From contig JBCAZH010000008.1 of assembly GCA_038533155.1 (NCBI GenBank), forward strand, positions 15,211 through 79,210: a stretch of DNA of 64,000 bases, written 5' to 3'. The notes below the pieces were generated by a model that saw only the letters and a list, made by a program, of their open reading frames with translations, had not been told where the DNA came from and searched no databases. Positions 58,157-64,000 of the stretch are shown here, one piece after another. The DNA comes from CALBPI01 sp038533155 (GTDB taxonomy: Bacteria > Pseudomonadota > Gammaproteobacteria > Steroidobacterales > Woeseiaceae). A program made the position numbers and the translations under genes. Each line of letters begins with the position of its first letter. The stretch's first letter is position 1.

Positions 58157-60828
58157 TAGCTGGTCCCCGAGCCTGCCAATTGGCGCAACACGTATTGCAG
58201 GATGCCGCCGTTGCGATAGTAGTCCCACTCCTTCGGCGTATCGATACGAACGCGTGCAGGGAAGGATAGTGTTTTCCCTTGGTCTACCGCAGTCACGACC
58301 ACCTCTTTAGTGTTCCCGTCTTGAAGTCCAGAGATGCTGAACGTTTCCTGTCCGCTCAGGCCGTGGGTGGCGGCGCTTTCGCCGTCAACGAACTGCAGCG
58401 GCAATACGCCCATACCGATCAAGTTCGACCGGTGTATTCGTTCGTAGCTCTCCGCGATCACCGCTTTGACGCCCAGCAATAAGGTTCCCTTTGCCGCCCA
58501 ATCCCGCGACGATCCAGTGCCATACTCTTTGCCCGCAATGACCACTAACGGTGTGCCTTCGTCAGCGTAGCGCATCGCTGCATCGAAGATGCTCATCTGT
58601 TCGCCGCTAGGCTGATGGCGCGTCCAACCGCCTTCCGTTCCAGGTGCGAGCAAATTGCGCAGGCGAATGTTGGCGAATGTACCTCGCATCATCACCTCGT
58701 GGTTGCCACGCCTCGAGCCATACGAGTTGAACTCATGGGGGGCGACCCCTTGGTCCTGCAGATAGGCCGCTGCAGGGCTGTCTTGGGCGATGTTGCCGGC
58801 CGGCGAGATGTGGTCGGTCGTCACACTGTCACCCAGCAAGGCGAGAACACGCGCATCACGGATTTCCTCAACGGCGGGAATTTCGAGCGTCATACCATCA
58901 AAGTAGGGCGGATTCTTGACGTATGTCGAGTCCGCATCCCAATCGTAGATCTTGCTGTCCGGCGCAGGCAGCTTCTGCCAGTTTGCATCGCCGTCGAAGA
59001 CGCTCGCGTAACGCGACTTGAACATGTCGGAGTCGATGCACCGAAGGATTGTTTCTTGGATCTCGTTTTGATCCGGCCAGATGTCCTGGAGGTATACCGG
59101 CTTGCCATCGCTACCCATGCCAAGCGGCTCGTCGTAAACGTCTACATCCATGTTACCGGCCAGTGCGTAGGCCACTACCAATGGGGGCGAGGCAAGGAAG
59201 TTCATCTTGACCAACGGATGGATGCGGCCTTCAAAATTTCGATTTCCGGACAGCACACTACAACCGACGATGCCCGATGACTTGACCGCCGCTTCAATCT
59301 CTTCGCGCAGTGGTCCTGAATTGCCGATACAGGTGGTACAACCGTATCCCACTGTGTGGAAACCGAGCGCCTCAAGATCGTCGATGAGCCCGGCTTTTTC
59401 GAGATAGTCAGTCACGACCCTTGACCCTGGCGCGAGCGACGTCTTCACCCACGGTTTCACTGCAAGCCCTTTGGCGGTGGCGTTGCGCGCGAGCAAGCCC
59501 GCACCAAGCATCACCGCAGGGTTAGACGTGTTCGTGCAACTGGTGATCGCCGCGATCAAAACAGCGCCGTCGTTGATGTCGACTTGAGTGCCATCCATCT
59601 CGAACGCGCCGCTGGTCGATGACTCTCGACCTTCGGTCATGCTCGCAAGGTGTTGTTCAAAGGTATCTTTTGCGACGCTGAGCGCAATTCGATCTTGCGG
59701 TCGTTTCGGGCCCGCGATGCTCGGCTCAACATCGCTCATGTCCAGCTCGAGGACATCCGAGTAAAGTGCATCCGGCTCGCCGTCATGGCGCCACATGCCT
59801 TGCGCTTTGGCGTAGGCTTCCACCAACGCAATCTGGTCGCTGCTACGGCCGGACAGTTCGAGGTATCGCAGCGTCTCGCCGTCGATCGGGAAGATGCCAC
59901 AGGTTGAGCCGAACTCCGGTGCCATGTTGCCGAGTGTGGCGCGATCCGCGAGTGGCAAGTGGGCAAGGCCATCACCAAAAAATTCCACGAACTTGCCGAC
60001 AACGCCCTTATTCCGAAGCATCTCGGTCACGGTGAGCACCAAGTCGGTTGCAGTTGTTCCCGCTTTGAGTTTTCCAGTCAGTTTGAAGCCGATTACCTGT
60101 GGTATCAGCATCGTGATGGGCTGTCCGAGCATCGCCGCCTCTGCCTCGATTCCACCGACGCCCCAGCCGAGTACGCCAAGCCCATTGACCATAGTGGTGT
60201 GGGAGTCGGTGCCAACCAGGGTGTCGGGGTAGGCGACTCGCGTGTCGTCTTTTTCGACATCGAACACCACGCGCGACAGATACTCGAGGTTGACTTGGTG
60301 CACGATGCCAGTGTTCGGTGGCACGACTTTGAAGTTGTCGAAGGCGTTCTGCCCCCAGCGGAGAAATGCGTAGCGCTCTTTGTTGCGTTGGAATTCGATC
60401 TTATTGTTGAGGTCCAGCGCGTTGTGTTTACCGTAGCTATCCACTTGCACTGAGTGGTCGATCACCAACTCAGCAGGCGAGAGCGGATTGATCGTGTCGG
60501 CATCGCCACCGAGCGCGACAACGGCATCACGCATTGCTGCGAGATCGACCACGGCGGGAACCCCGGTGAAATCCTGGAGAATGACGCGACTCGGGGTGAA
60601 AGAGATCTCCGTATCAGGAGCGGCAGTGGGATCCCAACCGGCGAGTGCGCGAATGTCATCGACGGTGACGTCGACGCCGTCCTCATGTCGTAAGAGGTTC
60701 TCAAGCAGAATCTTGAGCGAAAAAGGCAGTCGATCGACGTGGCCGTGCTCGATTGCGGTGACATCGAAGTATCGGTAATCCTGTCCGTTGACCGACAGCG
60801 TGTTGCGGGTTCCTAGAGAATTGCTCAT
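58156..60828 (-). CDS. acnA: Aconitate hydratase AcnA
   Basis: An 890-residue monomeric [4Fe-4S] aconitase of the IRP1/AcnA type, converting citrate to isocitrate. The cluster cysteines lie in AAITSCTNTSNPAVM and GYGCTTCIGNSG; NSYGSRRGNHEVMMRGTFANIRL and VIAGKEYGTGSSRDWAAKGTLLLGVKAVIAESYERIHRSNLIGMGVLPLQF are diagnostic. It starts MSNSLGTRNTL. A TATAAT hexamer lies 80 bases upstream on the same strand. The stop shares a base with the DUF2333 start. Confidence 0.98.
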   Translation of the reverse strand: MSNSLGTRNTLSVNGQDYRYFDVTAIEHGHVDRLPFSLKILLENLLRHEDGVDVTVDDIRALAGWDPTAAPDTEISFTPSRVILQDFTGVPAVVDLAAMRDAVVALGGDADTINPLSPAELVIDHSVQVDSYGKHNALDLNNKIEFQRNKERYAFLRWGQNAFDNFKVVPPNTGIVHQVNLEYLSRVVFDVEKDDTRVAYPDTLVGTDSHTTMVNGLGVLGWGVGGIEAEAAMLGQPITMLIPQVIGFKLTGKLKAGTTATDLVLTVTEMLRNKGVVGKFVEFFGDGLAHLPLADRATLGNMAPEFGSTCGIFPIDGETLRYLELSGRSSDQIALVEAYAKAQGMWRHDGEPDALYSDVLELDMSDVEPSIAGPKRPQDRIALSVAKDTFEQHLASMTEGRESSTSGAFEMDGTQVDINDGAVLIAAITSCTNTSNPAVMLGAGLLARNATAKGLAVKPWVKTSLAPGSRVVTDYLEKAGLIDDLEALGFHTVGYGCTTCIGNSGPLREEIEAAVKSSGIVGCSVLSGNRNFEGRIHPLVKMNFLASPPLVVAYALAGNMDVDVYDEPLGMGSDGKPVYLQDIWPDQNEIQETILRCIDSDMFKSRYASVFDGDANWQKLPAPDSKIYDWDADSTYVKNPPYFDGMTLEIPAVEEIRDARVLALLGDSVTTDHISPAGNIAQDSPAAAYLQDQGVAPHEFNSYGSRRGNHEVMMRGTFANIRLRNLLAPGTEGGWTRHQPSGEQMSIFDAAMRYADEGTPLVVIAGKEYGTGSSRDWAAKGTLLLGVKAVIAESYERIHRSNLIGMGVLPLQFVDGESAATHGLSGQETFSISGLQDGNTKEVVVTAVDQGKTLSFPARVRIDTPKEWDYYRNGGILQYVLRQLAGSGTS

Positions 60829-60907
60829 GTCGTCTCCAAATTTGTACGGCGTGACGCGCTCGGCAAAGCTCTGAGAACGCCATCAACCAGTTGTCCGCCC
60901 TCGGCAA

Positions 60908-60913
60908 ATTATA
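60908..60913 (-). promoter_or_regulatory. Candidate -10 element of acnA
   Basis: A perfect TATAAT on the minus strand, 80 bases before the acnA ATG and 33 bases past the mnmA stop. No good -35 is spaced 16-18 bases away, so it may need an activator; the call rests on the hexamer alone. Confidence 0.4.
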
Positions 60914-60945
60914 GTCAATAACGATACATGGGCCGCCAATTCCCG

Positions 60946-62112
60946 CTATTCATATCCGTGATTTACGGCGGCAGCTGCCGCTGCTGGCTGGAACGCCCTT
61001 ACGCTATCGATAGCGCCACCGCCGAGGCATCGCTCACCGTCGTAGAGCACCGCATATTGCCCTGCTGCAGCTCCCCACTGAGGGACGTCGAAATCGATAT
61101 GCAGTTGACCATCGGAATCGATCGTTGCCGTGCAAGGTTGATCGGGTTGGCGATGGCGGATCTTCACCGCCAGTGGTTTTGATGTCGACATCGTGTTTTC
61201 AATCGAGCCCACCCAATGCGGCGATTTGCAGATGACGCCATTGGATAAAAGCGCGGGATGATGTTTGCCTTGAACGACTCGAAGTGTGTTGTCGCTCAAG
61301 CGCTTCTCGGCGACATACCACGGCGCTTCTGGTGCATTGGCTTGACCACCGATGCCGAGCCCTTGGCGCTGACCGATGGTGTAGTACATCAAGCCGTGGT
61401 GGCGACCGACCGAACGCCCGGAATCGTCCACGATTTCGCCAGGCGATGCGGGTAGGAACTGGGCGAGAAAGTTGCGGAACGGACGCTCACCGATGAAGCA
61501 AATACCGGTGGAGTCCTTTTTGTTTCTCGTTGTCAGGCCAGCCCCATGAGCGATGTCGCGAACTTCAGGCTTGGTTAAACCGCCGAGTGGGAACAACACG
61601 TTGTGAAACTGTGCACTGTCCACGGCGTGCAAGAAGTAGCTCTGGTCTTTGTTGGGGTCGATTCCTCGCAACAGGCGCATCTCGCCGTCGACCGCAGACA
61701 AGCGCGCGTAGTGTCCTGTCGCCAGCGCCGCCGCGCCGAGTCGGCGCGCGTAGTCTGCAAACACTCCGAACTTGATTTCGCGGTTACACAGCACGTCAGG
61801 ATTCGGGGTGCGGCCATTCGCGTAGCCCGCGAGAAAGTCCTCGAACACCGCGTCTCGGTACTCGCTGGCGAAATTCACATGGTGCAGAGGTATGCCCAAT
61901 TGATCGCATACTGCCCGAGCGTCCTGCAGGTCGTCTGCCGCGCTGCAATACCCGTCGTCATCCTCCCAATTGGTCATGTGCAGGCCTTCGACGGCATACC
62001 CTCGATCTTGCAAGAGCCATGCGACGACCGACGAGTCCACACCACCGGACATGCCGACGAGAACTGGGCCATCAAGGGTGTCTGGAGTTGGTGGGTAGAT
62101 CATCTCCGCCAT
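60946..62112 (-). CDS. mnmA: tRNA-specific 2-thiouridylase MnmA
   Basis: A 388-residue enzyme that thiolates wobble U34 of Glu, Lys and Gln tRNAs. PP-loop VGMSGGVDSSVVAWLLQDRGYAVEGLHMTNWEDDDGYCSAADDLQDARAVCDQLGIP, catalytic Cys in TPNPDVLCNREIKFG and the persulfide Cys in STGICFIGERPFRNFL. The C-terminal RNA-binding domain follows. The longer form of the family ends YDGERCLGGGAI. hflD and purB, often downstream of mnmA, are not here; acnA follows instead. Confidence 0.98.
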   Translation of the reverse strand: MAEMIYPPTPDTLDGPVLVGMSGGVDSSVVAWLLQDRGYAVEGLHMTNWEDDDGYCSAADDLQDARAVCDQLGIPLHHVNFASEYRDAVFEDFLAGYANGRTPNPDVLCNREIKFGVFADYARRLGAAALATGHYARLSAVDGEMRLLRGIDPNKDQSYFLHAVDSAQFHNVLFPLGGLTKPEVRDIAHGAGLTTRNKKDSTGICFIGERPFRNFLAQFLPASPGEIVDDSGRSVGRHHGLMYYTIGQRQGLGIGGQANAPEAPWYVAEKRLSDNTLRVVQGKHHPALLSNGVICKSPHWVGSIENTMSTSKPLAVKIRHRQPDQPCTATIDSDGQLHIDFDVPQWGAAAGQYAVLYDGERCLGGGAIDSVRAFQPAAAAAAVNHGYE

Positions 62113-62142
62113 TTTAGCGGATTGGAGCCCGAAGACGGAGTG

Positions 62143-62640
62143 CTAGGAGGGCAGGCGTTTCGCGAGTGGTTCGATTCTGTGCAGCAAAGACTCGTAGTTG
62201 TCGGAACCGTCCATGTGCAGTCGTTCGCGTCGGCCGAGCAGAAAGTCATCAATGGCACTCAACACCACCGGTGCGCGCAAGCGAGCAGCTTCGGCCGCCA
62301 CTTGGTCTCGAGTGAGCCATCGAACTGCGACAATGCCGTGGTCGAGCTCGCGGTCCTCTCGCCGAAGGAGTGCTTCGCCGCAATACACAAGACGAACGAA
62401 GCGCTTTTCGCGCACCGCATCCCACCAAAGATAGGCGCCCACGAACCCGGTTGGTTCGAACTGCCAGCAAGTCTCCTCGAGTACCTCTCGGACGATCGCT
62501 CGTTCTGGCGATTCACCGGCGTCAATGTGGCCGCCGGGCAGATTGAGCACAACGCCCGATCGGTTGGTTTCATCGATGCACAGAAATTCGTCGCCGCGTC
62601 GTGCAATCGCCGAAACAGTAATGTCGGTATCGTTCATCAT
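62143..62640 (-). CDS. NUDIX hydrolase
   Basis: A 165-residue protein with the NUDIX box GGHIDAGESPERAIVREVLEETCW. Beside mnmA in Gammaproteobacteria the usual NUDIX member is NudJ-like, acting on thiamine or nucleotide pyrophosphates; substrate here is inferred only from context. The ATG follows the stop of the upstream gene with no space, and mnmA starts 30 bases after it. Confidence 0.93.
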   Translation of the reverse strand: MMNDTDITVSAIARRGDEFLCIDETNRSGVVLNLPGGHIDAGESPERAIVREVLEETCWQFEPTGFVGAYLWWDAVREKRFVRLVYCGEALLRREDRELDHGIVAVRWLTRDQVAAEAARLRAPVVLSAIDDFLLGRRERLHMDGSDNYESLLHRIEPLAKRLPS

Positions 62641-63156
62641 CTACAAGTGAAGGCGGCGGAATTCATTTTCAACTTCGCTGGCAGCCCAAATCTCATCGAA
62701 TCGAGTCAAGTACGTTCGCGCGACAGGGCGGGCGTCATTGTCCGCGATGCCGTCCCATCGCGTCGCGTCCAGACGGTAGGCGATCGCCCTATCGTCGGCG
62801 ATACAGTAAGCCTCCGGAATCTCCCGATAATCGTCGTGGACATTACGAAACTCAATGAAGCTGTTCAGCCGTCGGCCCATCGTGACGAGCCGGTTGCCGT
62901 TCTTGATCGCGCGCGAGGGATCAGCGATGAGCACCCGAACCCGGGCAAACCGACGCGAGAGGATTAACTTCTTGACCGCCTCCAGGAAGTCGGCATGGTC
63001 GTAGATGCCTGGCTCTAGATCACGAGTGACGATCGAGACTTTACGCTCAGCATTGCGACAGATGCTCGCGGCCGCTTCTCGCATGTCCGCGGGCGAGGAC
63101 AGGACCCATCGTTGGTCTGTTTTTTTCTTCGCTTCGGCTGCGCCCAAGGCACCCAC
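62641..63156 (-). CDS. DUF7931-like protein of unknown function
   Basis: A ~168-171-residue protein without signal or membrane segments. VSIVTRDLEPGIYDHADFLEAVKKLILSRRFARVRVLIADPSRAIKNGNRLVTMGRRLNSFIEFRNV has the look of a phospholipase D-like half-domain lacking a visible HKD motif, as in the DUF7931 family that accompanies GNAT genes near mnmA. The start is either GTG 63156, directly next to AGGGA, or TTG 63147, 8 bases from it; the latter is better spaced. Confidence 0.75.
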   Translation of the reverse strand: MGALGAAEAKKKTDQRWVLSSPADMREAAASICRNAERKVSIVTRDLEPGIYDHADFLEAVKKLILSRRFARVRVLIADPSRAIKNGNRLVTMGRRLNSFIEFRNVHDDYREIPEAYCIADDRAIAYRLDATRWDGIADNDARPVARTYLTRFDEIWAASEVENEFRRLHL

Positions 63157-63186
63157 TCCCTGTCGCGGCCGAGTTTGGTTGCACGG

Positions 63187-63627
63187 TCAGTCTGACCCTG
63201 GCGGTCTGCGCATCAAAATGTGCGCAATACCCGCTTCGTCGAAGGGCTCGCCGACAGCCTCAAACCCGAAACGGCGATAAAAATCGACCGCGTGGGCTTG
63301 GGCGTGCAACCACGGATTCATGCCGCGTCCAATTGCACGCTGCAACATACTCTCCAGCAGCAGCGCTCCAATGCGGTGTCCTCTCCATTCAGACAGCACC
63401 GCCATGCGGGTGATCTTAGCGTCGTCCTGAAGCCGTCCTACACCAACCACGTCACGTTTTGCGGACACTGCGATAAAATGCTCGGCGCTAGCGTCCTCAG
63501 CATCCCATTCCTCTTCCTCAGGAACCGCCTGTTCCTTGATGAACACGGCCCTTCGCACTGCCATGAGCGCTTCTTGGTGTGATGCCCAGTCAGTTCGGAT
63601 AATTTCGATTGAGGGTTGCTTTTCCAC
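63187..63627 (-). CDS. GNAT family N-acetyltransferase
   Basis: A 146-residue ElaA/YjcF-like GNAT protein: MAVRRAVFIKEQAVPEEEEWDAEDASAEHFIAV, then VGVGRLQDDAKITRMAVLSEWRGHRIGALLLESML with the acetyl-CoA loop RGHRIG, and AQAHAVDFYRRFGFEAVGEPFDEAGIAHILM. Its GTG starts immediately after the stop of the upstream gene. Substrate unknown. Confidence 0.92.
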   Translation of the reverse strand: MEKQPSIEIIRTDWASHQEALMAVRRAVFIKEQAVPEEEEWDAEDASAEHFIAVSAKRDVVGVGRLQDDAKITRMAVLSEWRGHRIGALLLESMLQRAIGRGMNPWLHAQAHAVDFYRRFGFEAVGEPFDEAGIAHILMRRPPGSD

Positions 63628-63999
63628 TTATGTAAAATCCTTTGTCAGGGCGGCGCATCCGCTGAGCCAATCCGCCAAGTCCGGGTCCTGCTGTGTGTCG
63701 AAGCAACGATCTCGCACGATTCGCTCCAATAGCGACGCACGAGCCGAGTGCCCAAACAACACCTGTCCGTTGCAATACGCAACACTCGCTCCATCCTCGG
63801 CCCGCCAGAAGAGGCGTGTCCATGGGTGCAGCGACACTCGATGTCGAGCTTTTTCCGACTCGGAGAGTTCAAAGCCGGGTTTCGGCGAACTCAGCAAGAT
63901 TCCAAGTGCGTCCAGCACATCCGACTGGCTGTCGGCTGGATAGCGCAGCGTTCGAATCGCATCGTTTGGAATCTCTCCTGATCGCTCTCTGACAGGCAA
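63628..63999 (-). CDS. C-terminal part of probable ribosomal-oxygenase cupin (RoxA/YcfD-like)
   Basis: Only the last 124 residues are inside; the frame is open to the right edge. There is no strong motif in this part. The segment (HRVSLHPWTRLFWRAEDGASVAYCNGQVLFGHSARASLLERIVRD) resembles the C-terminal winged-helix end of YcfD-like JmjC cupins that hydroxylate ribosomal protein L16. The order cupin-GNAT-DUF7931-NUDIX-mnmA is common in this class. The call rests largely on that context. Confidence 0.55.
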   Translation of the reverse strand: MPVRERSGEIPNDAIRTLRYPADSQSDVLDALGILLSSPKPGFELSESEKARHRVSLHPWTRLFWRAEDGASVAYCNGQVLFGHSARASLLERIVRDRCFDTQQDPDLADWLSGCAALTKDFT

Positions 64000-64000
64000 C

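Overview
The window is a stretch of bacterial chromosome with tightly packed, mostly housekeeping genes. It comes from a Gram-negative gammaproteobacterium. The Tol-Pal system, LolA, a type II secretion secretin and several predicted outer-membrane proteins show a diderm envelope. The imuB-dnaE2 cassette, a GspE without its cysteine motif, the lolA-serS and clpS/clpA-infA-aat neighbourhoods and a PEP-CTERM protein fit the Xanthomonadales and nearby uncultured lineages best; that placement is inference. The window is a scaffold, not a finished sequence: it has a 100-N gap inside gspD flanked by an identical 55-base word, which looks like an assembly overlap artefact.

Layout. 1-3.7 kb: end of imuB and all of dnaE2 (SOS mutagenesis). 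3.7-10 kb, minus strand: type II secretion genes gspC-gspD-gspE-gspF followed by a small acidic protein gene. 10.2-15.1 kb: clpS-clpA facing infA-aat-acyltransferase, a nearly complete N-degron pathway. 15.1-20 kb: ftsK, lolA, a VanZ-like protein, serS. 20-23.6 kb, minus: an MscS-type channel with a C-terminal SRPBCC domain, and a Bax-inhibitor-1 protein. 23.6-26.4 kb: tRNA-Ser, a small membrane protein, a phosphohistidine phosphatase, Bcp peroxiredoxin, a GNAT protein, and tRNA-Arg(CCU) embedded in tRNA fragments and strings of perfect short hairpins. 26.4-30.5 kb: accessory envelope genes (PEP-CTERM protein, DUF3300 protein with an Arg/Ser-rich tail, small barrel protein, cytochrome c lipoprotein). 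30.6-36.2 kb: sucA-sucB-lpdA. 36.2-39.1 kb: relA divergent from a YfaZ-like gene. 39.1-48.2 kb: one long plus-strand run, yebC-ruvCAB-tolQRAB-pal-cpoB-queE-queC. 48.5-54 kb: tRNA-Lys(UUU), thrA-thrB-thrC, a NERD protein. 54-57.1 kb: tatD, a TPR protein, an exported bactofilin-like repeat protein, a YgjP-like metallopeptidase. 57.1-64 kb, minus: DUF2333 protein, acnA, mnmA, NUDIX, a DUF7931-like protein, GNAT and the end of a probable ribosomal-oxygenase cupin gene.

Functional links. Aat, ClpS and ClpA together mark and degrade N-degron proteins. SucA, SucB and Lpd form the complete 2-oxoglutarate dehydrogenase. RuvA, RuvB and RuvC form the Holliday-junction resolvasome. TolQRAB-Pal-CpoB form the envelope constriction system. 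ThrA, ThrB and ThrC run from aspartate to threonine, missing only aspartate semialdehyde dehydrogenase. I see no defence island, prophage, integrase, insertion sequence or CRISPR array. The least ordinary pieces are the tRNA-Arg hairpin locus, the MscS-SRPBCC fusion, the ruvC start with no standard initiation codon at the ribosome-binding site, the Arg/Ser-rich DUF3300 tail and the exported bactofilin-like protein.
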